NCBI RefSeq assembly: GCF_021729155.1
Contig: NZ_JAJQYA010000013.1
Coordinates: 1 to 64,000 of the forward strand
Reading direction: 5' to 3'
Length of the DNA: 64,000 nt
Source of the DNA: Membranihabitans marinus
Lineage (GTDB): Bacteria > Bacteroidota > Bacteroidia > Chitinophagales > Saprospiraceae
A program made the position numbers and the translations under genes. Each line of letters begins with the position of its first letter. The first letter of the stretch is position 1. Positions 17,159 to 27,151 of the stretch are shown here, piece by piece. Under the pieces are notes generated by a model, which searched no databases, was not told where the DNA came from, and saw only the letters and a program-made list of their open reading frames with translations.

Positions 17159-19594
17159 ATGATTACACTTAAACCCTACTTACGCTTAATAGCCATTCTG
17201 GCATGGTTGATAATCAGTTATTCTCCTTCATATTCACAGAGTAGTGAAAAACAGTATTCGCAGTATTTGTATAAAACCCTGGATGAAGCCCCATCTTTTT
17301 GGGTCAAGGTTCATGCGGCTGAGGCCTTATTGGACAATAATTTTTCCATTGACTTTGATGAATATTTTGGAGAGGTATTGAATACTGGTAGTTCGGAGAA
17401 TATCGGAGCATTGAGAATTTTGTCGAAAATAAATCAGCGAGATAGTGGTAAACTCGTTGAGCTTGGCAATGAAATTTTGAAGATATTTCACGAGACAGAA
17501 AATCCACATACCAAGTTGGTTACTTTGGAATCCATGGGTAAATTAAATATGTATTTTGATGATGCAGAAATTTCTAGAATTGCATCCTCAGAAAAAGGTG
17601 GGATTCAAACTTTCGCCCAATGGGTCATGGCCAACGGACCAGACAGCAGTGAAATCGAAAAATTGGCCCAGCATTTATTTTCTACCGATACTTTACAGGT
17701 CAGATACGCTAGTTACGGATTGCGATTTTTAGATCGTCTTCCTCCATCTGTGTATGTTATGATGAAGGAAGCCTGGGAAAAGATGGATGAAGATCATCCA
17801 TTTCGTATTTATTTGACCAGTGCACTATGGGTTCACTCTGGTCCTGAAGATGAGAGTATTATTTTAGCCTCATTAATGGATTATACCCAGGGGGAAAACT
17901 ATGAAAAATACGAGGTTTTTCAATCTTTAGCACGCAAGGGCAATGAAACCATAATTCCACAGATAGAAACGAGTTTTTCTGATCCCGATGCCGATGTCAA
18001 AGTTTCAGTAGCTCAGGCTTATTTGGCGAATGAACATTATCTACAGAGCAAAGTCGGATGGTTGGATTGGGTAGTTTTGGTGGTATATGCTAGCTTTTTG
18101 TTGGGGATAGGATGGTTTTATTCCTATTATCAAAAGAGTAAAGAAGATTATTTTTTAGGGGGAGGAAATGTGCATCCCTTTATCTCTGGTATATCCATGT
18201 ATGTATCGTTCTTTAGTGCTATTTCTTATCTGGCCGTTGCCGGAGAAGTCATTAAATATGGCCCATTAATGTCCATCATAGTACTGGTTAGCGCGCCTAT
18301 TATCTTTTTGGTGGGCAGTTATTTTTTGATTCCATTTTTTATGAATCTAAAAATGATTTCAGCTTATGAAATTCTCGAAAAACCTTTGGGCAATCGGGTA
18401 AGAAAATTGGGTTCAGTAATCTTTCTAACTACGAGGATAGTTTGGATGGCCTTATTGATATTCTTGGCTTCCAAATCTATGGTTGTCATGATGGGATGGA
18501 ATGAGGAAGTCATAATTTATATTACGGTATTGCTCGGTATTATTACCATAGTCTATACCACTATGGGTGGATTGAAGGCTGTATTGGTCACCGATGTTAT
18601 TCAGTTTTTTATATTATTACTCGGTGCGGTTATGACGATAGGCATGGTCGCTTTTAAATTTGGTGGCGTTACTAATTTAATTCCCGATGCTTGGTCTGAT
18701 AATTGGGAAACCATAGACTTCATTAGTTTTGACCCCTATGTTAGATTGACTATTTTCTTTGCCCTTATCAATACGATTACTTGGTGGGTGTGTACTACGG
18801 GATCGGACCAGATGGCTATTCAACGTTTTCTTTCAACCAAGGATTTAAAAGCCGCACGGCAGTCTTTTATGGTAACCCAATTGGGGCAAATGTCCATTGT
18901 CTTGGTATTGTTGTTTGTTGGTTTTTCAGTGTTAAAATTTTATGATGCCAGTCCCAATCTTTTGCCTAAAGGGAAGGATATGGTAGCTGATGCCGATTTT
19001 TTATTCCCTCATTTCATTGCCAGTCAATTTCCAATGGGTATGTCGGGTTTAGTCATTGCTGCATTGTTTTCTGCATCAATGTCGAGTTTATCCTCTGGTA
19101 TTAACTCCACCAGTTCGGTGTTGTCTACAGATTTGTTGCCCCTGTTATTGAAAAATACCGAGGACACGAATGATTTAAAATATATTAGGATTAGCAGTGG
19201 GTTTATTGGTGTGTTGGTTGTGTTGCTCAGTTTGGTAATACCCTATGTGCCGGGTAATATTATAGAGGTGACGGCAAAAACCAACGGTTTGTTTATTGCC
19301 CCGCTATTTAATCTATTCTTTATGGCCCTCTTCATTAAAAATCCTCATCCTTTCGGTGTGGTTATGGGGTCATTGTATGGATTGTTGACTGCGTTTATCA
19401 TTGCTTTCTGGGATGTTTTGACAGGGAATCCACCATTGTCTTTCTTGTGGATTGCTTTCTCTTCTCTCGTCGTAGCTGTAACTACTAGTGTCGTGTTGAG
19501 TCGATTGTTGAGTAACCTAGAAAAGAAGCATTATACGATATATGGTTTTATTTTTCTATTACCTTGGGTATTAATATTCTTTTATATTATTTAA
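17159..19594 (+). CDS. Sodium:solute symporter with N-terminal helical-repeat domain
   Basis: An 811-residue fusion. Residues 1-27 are a signal peptide. Residues about 30-295 are alpha-helical and HEAT-like (pairs of helices such as NIGALRILSKI, HTKLVTLESMGKL, VRYASYGLRFL, VSVAQAYLANE). From about 300 on it is a normal SSS-family symporter with many hydrophobic segments (WVVLVVYASFLLGIGWF, YVSFFSAISYLAVAGEV, IIYITVLLGIITIVYTTMGGLKAVLVTDVIQ). The helical domain would be extracytoplasmic and might capture ligand or contact a SusCD complex. Likely role: inner-membrane uptake of a monosaccharide or sugar acid from the glycan. It starts the catabolic gene string at 17159-23068, whose genes are 1-12 bases apart. 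Confidence 0.88.
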   Translation: MITLKPYLRLIAILAWLIISYSPSYSQSSEKQYSQYLYKTLDEAPSFWVKVHAAEALLDNNFSIDFDEYFGEVLNTGSSENIGALRILSKINQRDSGKLVELGNEILKIFHETENPHTKLVTLESMGKLNMYFDDAEISRIASSEKGGIQTFAQWVMANGPDSSEIEKLAQHLFSTDTLQVRYASYGLRFLDRLPPSVYVMMKEAWEKMDEDHPFRIYLTSALWVHSGPEDESIILASLMDYTQGENYEKYEVFQSLARKGNETIIPQIETSFSDPDADVKVSVAQAYLANEHYLQSKVGWLDWVVLVVYASFLLGIGWFYSYYQKSKEDYFLGGGNVHPFISGISMYVSFFSAISYLAVAGEVIKYGPLMSIIVLVSAPIIFLVGSYFLIPFFMNLKMISAYEILEKPLGNRVRKLGSVIFLTTRIVWMALLIFLASKSMVVMMGWNEEVIIYITVLLGIITIVYTTMGGLKAVLVTDVIQFFILLLGAVMTIGMVAFKFGGVTNLIPDAWSDNWETIDFISFDPYVRLTIFFALINTITWWVCTTGSDQMAIQRFLSTKDLKAARQSFMVTQLGQMSIVLVLLFVGFSVLKFYDASPNLLPKGKDMVADADFLFPHFIASQFPMGMSGLVIAALFSASMSSLSSGINSTSSVLSTDLLPLLLKNTEDTNDLKYIRISSGFIGVLVVLLSLVIPYVPGNIIEVTAKTNGLFIAPLFNLFFMALFIKNPHPFGVVMGSLYGLLTAFIIAFWDVLTGNPPLSFLWIAFSSLVVAVTTSVVLSRLLSNLEKKHYTIYGFIFLLPWVLIFFYII

Positions 19595-19603
19595 TTTATA
19601 TAG

Positions 19604-20407
19604 ATGAGAAGAAGTAAAGTTTTACAAAAATTAAGAGCTGGGCAACGTCCTAGCTGTACGAAAATAAATTTATTGGATGCCAGATCCTCTGAAATAGCAG
19701 GTATTACAGGTATGGATTGTGTATGGGTAGATCAAGAACACGTAGGTCATGACTGGTCGTCATTGGCGGCCAATATTTGGGCGAGCAAAGCCCATGATAC
19801 CGACATTTTGGTCAGAGTGTCTAGAGGGGGATATAGTGACTATATCAAACCCTTAGAACTCGATGCTACCGGAATTATGGTGCCTCATGTGATGAGTGTT
19901 GCAGATGCCCAAAAAGTCATAAAAATGACGAGGTTCCATCCCTTGGGTCGCCGTGCCATGGATGGTGGAAATAATGATGCAGCCTATACCAATTTGGATT
20001 TTAATGAATACATAAAATTGGCCAATCGCGAGCGTTTTATTGTATTGCAAATCGAAGATCCCGAGCCCTTGGCAGAACTCGATGAGATTGCTGCTCTCGA
20101 GGGGTTTGATATGTTGTTTTTTGGTCCTGGAGACTTTAGTCAAGGCATAGGAGCACCTGGTGATTGGACGAATCCCCGAATTCAGGAAGCTCGAATCCAG
20201 GTGGCGGAAACCGCTCGGAAACACGGCAAGTTTGCCGGTACAGTAGGTAGCCCAGCCAATTTACAAGAATTGTATGGAATGGGGTATCAGTTTGTGAGCA
20301 TGGGAGCCGACGTGGTTGGACTATCCAATTATTTTAAAGGTTTGATCAATGTGTTTAACGACAGTACCGAGGAAAAGGTCTCAAGTAGTTATTTAGAAAA
20401 ACAATAG
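19604..20407 (+). CDS. HpcH/HpaI-family class II aldolase
   Basis: The 267-residue enzyme cleaves 2-keto-3-deoxy sugar acids or similar 2-oxo acids into pyruvate and an aldehyde, using a divalent metal. Visible family residues are VDQEH (catalytic His), LVRVSRGGY (Arg that holds pyruvate), QIED and FFGPGDFSQG (the Glu and Asp metal ligands). It begins 9 bases after the symporter and ends one base before the aldo/keto reductase, so it is in an operon. In this context a keto-deoxy sugar acid cleavage step is the most probable role. Confidence 0.88.
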   Translation: MRRSKVLQKLRAGQRPSCTKINLLDARSSEIAGITGMDCVWVDQEHVGHDWSSLAANIWASKAHDTDILVRVSRGGYSDYIKPLELDATGIMVPHVMSVADAQKVIKMTRFHPLGRRAMDGGNNDAAYTNLDFNEYIKLANRERFIVLQIEDPEPLAELDEIAALEGFDMLFFGPGDFSQGIGAPGDWTNPRIQEARIQVAETARKHGKFAGTVGSPANLQELYGMGYQFVSMGADVVGLSNYFKGLINVFNDSTEEKVSSSYLEKQ

Positions 20408-20408
20408 T

Positions 20409-21353
20409 ATGAAGCAAAGATCATTGGGCAATACGGGAATTTCAGTTTCAGAAGTGGCCTTCGGTGCTGTGGAAATTGGGATGCAGTACGGAGATCATAA
20501 AATGCCAAGTGAAGCTGAAGCCAATCATTTATTAATGACGGCTTTGGATCGGGGGATTAATTTTTTTGATACGGCTCGCATGTATGGAGAAAGTGAGTCG
20601 AGGATTGGGCGTGCATTTGAAAATTGTCGCCATGATGCTGTGATCGCTACGAAGTGTGTTCATTTATTGGATAAAAATGGCCATCTACCCGATGATGAAG
20701 ATCTTATCAAAAAGAATATTCTCCAATCAATCGAACAGAGTTTAACAGAATTAAAGACGGATTATATTGATTTGTTTATGTTGCATCAAGCCAATAGTGA
20801 AATATTGGAAAACCAGACTATTGCAGAGACATTTACAGAACTTCGCCAATCCGGTAAGACACGAGCCATTGGCGTCTCTACCTATGGTGCAGAGGATACC
20901 AAACTATGTATAGACAAGGAAATATGGAATGCCATTCAAGTGCCTTTTAATCTATTGGATCAAAGTCATGGTCGTTATTTTGAAGAGGCCAAGGCTAAGG
21001 GAGTTGCGATATTGATTCGCTCGGTATTGTTTAGAGGTATGTTGGGAGGACATGAATTAAATTTGCATTCTGCATTGTCAGCTGTACAAGACCAAATCAC
21101 TGGTTATAATAATTATTTAAGACCTGAATATCCAACTCTGCCAATGTTGGCTACCAAGTTTGCCCTGTCTTATGATGAAGTGGCATCCGTACTTATTGGA
21201 ATTGATAAAATGAAGTTTTTAGAAGCTGCGATTGAAGTCGCAGATCAAAATTATTTGTCTATATCGATGCGTGAAGAAATGGAGAAATTGGCTTTTCCAG
21301 AACCCGCATTTTTAAATTTACATCAATGGGAAGTCAATGGTTGGATTTCCTAA
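20409..21353 (+). CDS. Aldo/keto reductase
   Basis: The 314-residue protein has the AKR barrel with the catalytic tetrad visible: Asp and Tyr in FFDTARMYGESE, Lys in IATKCVHLL, and His in FMLHQAN. The N-terminus KQRSLGNTGISVSEVAFG is typical for the family. The spacing of one base from the aldolase suggests translational coupling. It may reduce the aldehyde product of the aldolase or oxidise a sugar. Substrate not determinable. Confidence 0.9.
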   Translation: MKQRSLGNTGISVSEVAFGAVEIGMQYGDHKMPSEAEANHLLMTALDRGINFFDTARMYGESESRIGRAFENCRHDAVIATKCVHLLDKNGHLPDDEDLIKKNILQSIEQSLTELKTDYIDLFMLHQANSEILENQTIAETFTELRQSGKTRAIGVSTYGAEDTKLCIDKEIWNAIQVPFNLLDQSHGRYFEEAKAKGVAILIRSVLFRGMLGGHELNLHSALSAVQDQITGYNNYLRPEYPTLPMLATKFALSYDEVASVLIGIDKMKFLEAAIEVADQNYLSISMREEMEKLAFPEPAFLNLHQWEVNGWIS

Positions 21354-21365
21354 AATAAAAATATT

Positions 21366-22280
21366 ATGATAAAAATAGGAATGATAGGAATGAGTCCGGG
21401 GAATGCACATCCCTACTCATGGTCTGCCATTATCAACGGAAAATATAATGGGGAAGAAATTGCTAAGATCGGTTATCCCGCTGTGACCGATTATCTGGAT
21501 GCCCATCGGGAAGAATTGGGTATAGAAGGAAGTCGAGTGACTCATGTTTGGTGTCAAGATCGTGCCATTTCGGAAAGCATTGCTGAGTCATCTGGTATTG
21601 ATCATGTGGTAGATCGAATGGAGGATATGATTGGAGAGATCGATGCCCTTATACTGGGACGGGATGATCCTGAAAACCACTGGGCTATGGCCAAACCTTT
21701 TATAGATGCCGATATTCCGATTTTTATAGATAAACCATTGGCTTCCAGTGCCGAAGATTTGGCCTCTTTCCAAGCCGAAGTAGATGCGGGTAAGTGGATC
21801 ATGTCTTGTTCATCGATGAGATATGGTGTAGAGACCGCTCAAGCTTTGAAAGAAATCGATGAGTTGGGCAAAATAGAGATGGTTGTAGCAGTAGGTAAGA
21901 AAGATTGGACCAAGTACGGTGTCCATATGTTGGAGGCTGTAGTGACTATTCTCGGTGATCCAACACCGGTATCGGTAGAATCCTTTGGCGAAGATCGCAA
22001 GAGTATAGTAAAAATTGTTTTTGACACAGGTGTGGTGGCTACTCTACACCTAGTCATGGATATTTCAGGGACTTTCCAAGTTTCCTTGTTTGGACAGAAG
22101 GATTTTAGACGGTACGAAATGAAGGACAGTTATTCAATGTTTCGCAATAATTTGGAAGTATTTGTTGACAGTTTGAAGGCAGGAAAGCCTTTATTGGAAT
22201 TTGATAAAACCCATGCCATCGTTAAATCGATAATTGCTGGTATTGAAAGTCAAGAATCTGGACAAAAAATTGTTTTTTAA
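21366..22280 (+). CDS. Gfo/Idh/MocA-family sugar dehydrogenase
   Basis: A 304-residue oxidoreductase. The N-terminus IGMIGMSPGNAHPYSW is an unusual Rossmann start, and the IFIDKPLA segment is the Lys-Pro motif of the family, normally EKP. It lacks the long C-terminal part of the larger members. It starts 12 bases after the aldo/keto reductase. Likely an NAD(P)-dependent sugar or sugar-acid dehydrogenase or epimerase for the same pathway. The N-terminal glycine motif is irregular (GMSPGNAHP), so cofactor binding could differ from the textbook case. Confidence 0.82.
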   Translation: MIKIGMIGMSPGNAHPYSWSAIINGKYNGEEIAKIGYPAVTDYLDAHREELGIEGSRVTHVWCQDRAISESIAESSGIDHVVDRMEDMIGEIDALILGRDDPENHWAMAKPFIDADIPIFIDKPLASSAEDLASFQAEVDAGKWIMSCSSMRYGVETAQALKEIDELGKIEMVVAVGKKDWTKYGVHMLEAVVTILGDPTPVSVESFGEDRKSIVKIVFDTGVVATLHLVMDISGTFQVSLFGQKDFRRYEMKDSYSMFRNNLEVFVDSLKAGKPLLEFDKTHAIVKSIIAGIESQESGQKIVF

Positions 22281-22291
22281 AAGTAATTATC

Positions 22292-23068
22292 ATGCACGTA
22301 TTAGAATTGTTTAGTTTAAAAGATAAAGTAGCCTTGGTAACCGGGGGTGCTGGTATTCTGGGTAAGTCATTAGTAGAAGCATTGGCCGAGGCTGGTGGTA
22401 AAGTAATCATGGCTTCCAGAAATATAGAAGTTTTAGAAGAGGAAAAAAGAAATTTTAAAGCTCAGGGCCTCGATATTGATATATTGGTATACGATCAAGG
22501 CAATCACGATTCCATTGTCAAATTGAAGGAAGACATACAGAATGTTTATGGTCGACTTGATATTTTTGTGAACAATGCAGTAGCCCGACCAATGAAGACG
22601 GTCGATGCCGATATTGCAGTAGTGGAACAATCAATGCGCATCAATGCCGTTGGCGTAATAGATATTATGAGAGAAATGTCTGAATTAATGGCCTTAAATG
22701 GGGGCGGAAGCATCATAAACATCAGTTCAATGATGGGGATGTTTGGTCCTGATTTATCCAATTACGATGGCACTGATATGGGGACTCCACCTCCAGATTA
22801 TTTCTTTCACAAAGGAGGGATGATAAATTTGACAAAGTATTATGCTAAGGTTTTGGCTGGCAAAAATATTCGAGTGAATACTATTTCTCCAGGGGGAATA
22901 TTCAACAATCAACCGGAAAGATTTTTAGAAAATTATACCAAAAAAGTTCCGTTGCGTCGCTTTGGCACCGGTCAAGATTTTAAAGGGGTAACGGTGTTGT
23001 TGGCCTCTCATGCTGGAGCTTATATCAATGGGGAGAATATCCTTATCGATGGAGGTTTATTAGCCTAA
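22292..23068 (+). CDS. Short-chain dehydrogenase/reductase (glycan locus SDR 2)
   Basis: A classical SDR of 258 residues with TGGAGILGKSL, NNAVARP, the NISSMMG serine and the DYFFHKGG Tyr-Lys pair. It ends INGENILIDGGLLA. It is the last gene of the operon, 11 bases after the Gfo/Idh gene and followed within about 50 bases by a strong terminator. Related in family, but not closely, to the SDR at 13412. Probably a sugar or sugar-acid dehydrogenase; direction and substrate are unknown. Confidence 0.9.
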   Translation: MHVLELFSLKDKVALVTGGAGILGKSLVEALAEAGGKVIMASRNIEVLEEEKRNFKAQGLDIDILVYDQGNHDSIVKLKEDIQNVYGRLDIFVNNAVARPMKTVDADIAVVEQSMRINAVGVIDIMREMSELMALNGGGSIINISSMMGMFGPDLSNYDGTDMGTPPPDYFFHKGGMINLTKYYAKVLAGKNIRVNTISPGGIFNNQPERFLENYTKKVPLRRFGTGQDFKGVTVLLASHAGAYINGENILIDGGLLA

Positions 23069-23120
23069 TGAAACCAGGTCTTTAATCAATCATTTATCCT
23101 TTGTATAGATGTGAAATATA

Positions 23121-23164
23121 AAACAGCTATAGATTTATTGCGAAAAATCTATAGCTGTTTTTTT
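23121..23164 (+). terminator. Rho-independent terminator ending the catabolic operon
   Basis: A 16-bp perfect stem (AAACAGCTATAGATTT, 23121-23136; complement 23145-23160) with an 8-base loop is followed by a T tract to 23164. It is one of the strongest terminators in the window. Confidence 0.92.
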
Positions 23165-23557
23165 GTTTGTATAGTTCACTGTGCTGAGACTACTGTAATT
23201 TTTGGCAATTGCAAGGCCGCAATACTGCCTCAGTCATACATTGAACAACTTTATTCAATGCTCTCCTCAAGGTATTCCTTTGACATAATTTCCATTTTCT
23301 ATTTTAGGTATTCTTTATAATCCATTTTCTATATATGACAAATTGATATCCCTATTTAAATGCGACCGACATTTAAATAGATTTTTATTTTTAATGTCAG
23401 CTGTATGTGTATAATGATGTTTAATTGGTGGGTATTTTCTGTTAATGTGTTGATAGTATCTGTAAATAATAAAATTTTGGTATTATATTCATGAGCCTAT
23501 GTGAAATGTCTAATATTTATGAAGTTCTATTTCAATAAATCTTAAAATCTAAGCACT
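23165..23557. other. Intergenic region with a second T-tailed hairpin
   Basis: AT-rich and without a convincing gene. A second hairpin (CTATTTAAATG at 23352-23362 with its complement at 23370-23380, 7-base loop) is followed by ATTTTTATTTTT, so it could be a weaker terminator on the + strand. The 69-codon frame overlapping the first terminator has no features of a real protein. Confidence 0.5.
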
Positions 23558-26500
23558 ATGTATCAGAAGTTCTTTACCTCATTATTATGTTTATTTCTTG
23601 GATTTTATGCTGGGGGTCAGATATCATCTTCCTCAATAAGCAACTTTCAAGACAACAACGACGGTTGGGATGAAGCTAGCCCCAGCCCCAATAAACCGAC
23701 CTTAATCGCCACAGGTGGACCTGCTGGAGATAGTGATGGTTTTTTAAGGAATGAATCAACTGGTAGTTCAGGTGCAGGAGGAAAATGGGTGCTAATGAAT
23801 AGCTCAAGTCCATGGATCGGCAATTATACCACTGCTGGCATTACCAAAATATCGATGGACGTGCGCAATGCCGGTTCTGCCGATGTTCATCTTCGAATGT
23901 CATTTGCTTCTGGGAATAATCAACTTTCATCCAACGCTGTAGTCGTAGCGCCGAGTGCTGATTGGTCTACCATCGAAATTGATATTTCTACCGACCAGCT
24001 TACGGTAGTAGAGGGCAATTCTACTGCGGCTGATATTATGGCCAATGTTACGACGGCTAGAATAATCAATAATGCCAATGCCGATTGGCGTGGTTCGCAA
24101 ACCGCAGCTATTATAGAGATCGACAATATTAAAGCATTGACCGAAACAGCCGATGTCGATTACAGTCACGAGGCCTATTTGTCAGGACTGCATCAATTAG
24201 TCCCAGTTCAGAGTTTGGCTTCAGGTAAAATTGAGGCTGTATTAAGTGGAGATACCTTAAAAGTATCTGGGAGTTTTACTGGAATCTCATCGCAAGTAGA
24301 TACCACTATTGGTGGTGGATTACATATTCACAGCGGGATAATTGGGATAAACGGAGGAGTTATTTTTCCTTTAAAGGCAGAGTTTTCTGATGATCTAACC
24401 AGTGGTAGTCTGACTATGGAGGACAATTCTTTTGTACTTTCCTCGGATCAAATGGAGATGTTGGATCAACATTTACTGTATGTCAATATTCATTCTAAAG
24501 ACCATCCTAGCGGAGAAATTCGCGGTCAAATTACCCCTAAATCGCTTTACACTTTTTCTACTAATTTATTCGGCGGTTATCAAAATCCTTCAGTGATGAC
24601 TAATGGAAGGGGATCTATTATTTTGACCATTTCTCAGGATAGTATGATGACTTTATCTGGAACTTTTTCCGGCTTACAAAGTGAATTTAATGCCGCAATA
24701 GGTGGGGGAGCTCATATTCACAATGGTATGGTAGGCAGCAATGGAGGTGTTATGCAAGCTATTTCTGCAACTTTAGATCCTAGTGGTTTATTGGGAAATT
24801 TTTTCACCGAAGATCATGAAATCCCTGTGTCAGAAGATTTTATCGATGCCTTGCTCAATAGAGAATTGTATATCAATATTCATACTGTAAATGCACCAAG
24901 TGGAGAAATTCGAGGACAACTCATACCTGCTTCCAGTAAAATGGTATTTCGCTCACATTTATCTGGAAATAATGAAGTTCACCTCCCAGAAACTTTAGCC
25001 AGTGGTCTGGTTATGGCTGAAATTATGGCTTCAGATAGTGTGGCCTTGTATGGTAGCTACAACAGTATGGTGGGAACATTAGCCACACAGATAGCTGGTG
25101 GTATTCACATTCATAAAGGAATGGCGGGACAAAATGGCGATGTAATACTTCCCCTAACCAATACCATTTTGGAAAATAACAGCGGAACCATTCCTTTCGC
25201 AGATAATGTATTTGAGACCAATGACACTCTGTTGACTGATATAATGAATAGAAGTGTATATGTCAATATTCATAGTTCGTCTTATCCATCTGGAGAAATC
25301 CGCGGACAATTGGTCGGTGATGCTCAGGCTCATTTTTCAGCCTTTCTGACCAGTTCACAGGAACTTAGTAATGCAGTGTCCGAAGGATGGGGGGGATTAA
25401 AGGCCGAATTGTTAAATAATGTATTGACCGTATCGGGATCATTTGAAAATCTTTCTGCCGATTTGGCCACGCAGATTAGAGGGGGAGCTCATCTCCATAT
25501 AGCTCCTCCTGGGAGTAATGGAGGGATAGCATTTGACCTTAACTTGGACGTTGCAGACGATCTAAGGTCGGCTGTAATATGGCCAGATAGCAATAGATTT
25601 ACATTGTCAGGAGAACAAGTACTTGAACTTCAAAAGCGTAATTTTTATATCAATGTCCACAGCAGTCAATATACTGGAGGTGAATTAAGAGGACAACTCT
25701 TATTTGATCCCAATCTAGTAGTCGTTTCTCTATTGGGAGGAAGTCAAGAAAATCCACCTGTAGATAGTCCTGCCAAGGGGTTGTTGATGGGAGAAGTGGA
25801 TAATAGTACTGCTAAAATATTTGGTTCCTTTCAAGGTTTGACTACACCATTGAATGTGGCTTCATTGGGTGGGGCACATATTCACGGTCAAATGGCTGGG
25901 AAAAACGGCACTATTTTGAGTCCTATTGTTTTTGTTACTGATTCTACCAATCTCAATGGTGTGGCCAATGTAGCGAGCAATATTATCCCTATTCCATCAA
26001 CGGTGGTCTTGGCTATATTAAGCCGCCAATTGTATATCAATGTTCACAGTGAGCAGTATGGAGGCGGTGAAATTAGAGGACAAATTCTTCCTCTGGCTCA
26101 AAACTATTTTATGGCCAATTTACTCGGAACCAATGCTTCACCTATGAATACTAGTGAAGGCAATGGATTGATATTGTTTGAATACCATCAGGGTTTGATT
26201 CAGGGTGCAGGTAGTTTCGACGGACTCGAAGGTCCAGTAGCTACCACGATTAGAGGGGGAGCACACATTCACAACGCTTATGTGGGTAGCAATGGTGGAA
26301 TATTAGAGGACTTGACTATCTCACTTGACACAGATTCTACTGGAGGGGTATTCTTTGTAGAGGACAATACCATTCTTTTAGATGAAGAACAGAGGCAGGA
26401 CTTTTTAGCCGGAGGAAAATATGTCAATATTCATAGTGCAACCTATGGTGGCGGTGAAATTCGAGGACAAATCTTACCTGTGAACAACTATTTCCCAGAT

Positions 26501-27121
26501 GCAGATACTACGCAACTAATAGACAATCAGGTAGTAGTTATCGATACTACTGATGGAGAGGCACCGGTAGATTTTGAATGGTATGCAGGTATAGACAACA
26601 ATCCTTTAGCCTATAAATGGCAATGGTCGGTGGATGCATCTTTCGATAGTTTATTGTTTGAATCTTCCTTAATCAATGATAATATGACCAGTGTAACATC
26701 GAGTAATCTAATGGATACATTGACGAGTTTTGGTTATTTTGCCAATGCTGATACAGCTTGTTTATACCAACGATTTTGGGTGACCGATGGAAGTTTAAGT
26801 GGTTTTGGACCGGTAGAAGAAATCTGTTTTGTACATGGGATTCGTACCAGTTTGAAGTCAGATCCACTGCTAAGTGTTACCAAAGTGGGACCAATTCCCG
26901 CACGGGATGAACTCCTTCTTACTATTCAAAACTATCAAGAATACGCAAAGCGTTCTACCATACAATTGCAGATTTTCAATGCACAAGGACGGATGGTCAA
27001 GGACAAGCGTATTCAACTGTTATCTCCGGATTATCGTGAGACCATTGAGCTTTACGACCTCAATCCCGGCACCTATTTCTTGAAATTAAATAATGCTATT
27101 TGGCCATTTGTGAAAATGTAA
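23558..27121 (+). CDS. Secreted six-CHRD-domain protein with T9SS sorting domain
   Basis: An 1187-residue secreted protein. After a signal peptide (about 1-20) and a jelly-roll-like domain (about 20-190, ending EIDNIKAL) it carries six CHRD repeats. Each has a HIHxGxxGxNGxV-type strand and, about 60-70 residues later, an YVNIHSxxxPxGEIRGQL-type strand. The C-terminus (about residue 1100 on) is a T9SS type A sorting domain with IFNAQGRMVKD and DLNPGTYFLKL. CHRD domains bind partners in extracellular proteins, and their bacterial role is poorly known. The gene stands alone after the glycan operon, with a terminator 30 bases after its stop. Likely a surface adhesin or structural protein. Confidence 0.88.
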   Translation: MYQKFFTSLLCLFLGFYAGGQISSSSISNFQDNNDGWDEASPSPNKPTLIATGGPAGDSDGFLRNESTGSSGAGGKWVLMNSSSPWIGNYTTAGITKISMDVRNAGSADVHLRMSFASGNNQLSSNAVVVAPSADWSTIEIDISTDQLTVVEGNSTAADIMANVTTARIINNANADWRGSQTAAIIEIDNIKALTETADVDYSHEAYLSGLHQLVPVQSLASGKIEAVLSGDTLKVSGSFTGISSQVDTTIGGGLHIHSGIIGINGGVIFPLKAEFSDDLTSGSLTMEDNSFVLSSDQMEMLDQHLLYVNIHSKDHPSGEIRGQITPKSLYTFSTNLFGGYQNPSVMTNGRGSIILTISQDSMMTLSGTFSGLQSEFNAAIGGGAHIHNGMVGSNGGVMQAISATLDPSGLLGNFFTEDHEIPVSEDFIDALLNRELYINIHTVNAPSGEIRGQLIPASSKMVFRSHLSGNNEVHLPETLASGLVMAEIMASDSVALYGSYNSMVGTLATQIAGGIHIHKGMAGQNGDVILPLTNTILENNSGTIPFADNVFETNDTLLTDIMNRSVYVNIHSSSYPSGEIRGQLVGDAQAHFSAFLTSSQELSNAVSEGWGGLKAELLNNVLTVSGSFENLSADLATQIRGGAHLHIAPPGSNGGIAFDLNLDVADDLRSAVIWPDSNRFTLSGEQVLELQKRNFYINVHSSQYTGGELRGQLLFDPNLVVVSLLGGSQENPPVDSPAKGLLMGEVDNSTAKIFGSFQGLTTPLNVASLGGAHIHGQMAGKNGTILSPIVFVTDSTNLNGVANVASNIIPIPSTVVLAILSRQLYINVHSEQYGGGEIRGQILPLAQNYFMANLLGTNASPMNTSEGNGLILFEYHQGLIQGAGSFDGLEGPVATTIRGGAHIHNAYVGSNGGILEDLTISLDTDSTGGVFFVEDNTILLDEEQRQDFLAGGKYVNIHSATYGGGEIRGQILPVNNYFPDADTTQLIDNQVVVIDTTDGEAPVDFEWYAGIDNNPLAYKWQWSVDASFDSLLFESSLINDNMTSVTSSNLMDTLTSFGYFANADTACLYQRFWVTDGSLSGFGPVEEICFVHGIRTSLKSDPLLSVTKVGPIPARDELLLTIQNYQEYAKRSTIQLQIFNAQGRMVKDKRIQLLSPDYRETIELYDLNPGTYFLKLNNAIWPFVKM

Positions 27122-27151
27122 ATAGATAATAAACTCTATGCAACAGATGAA

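Noticed and set aside
23111-23320. 69-codon frame after the catabolic operon
   Set aside because: It spans the terminator hairpin and has no recognisable features.
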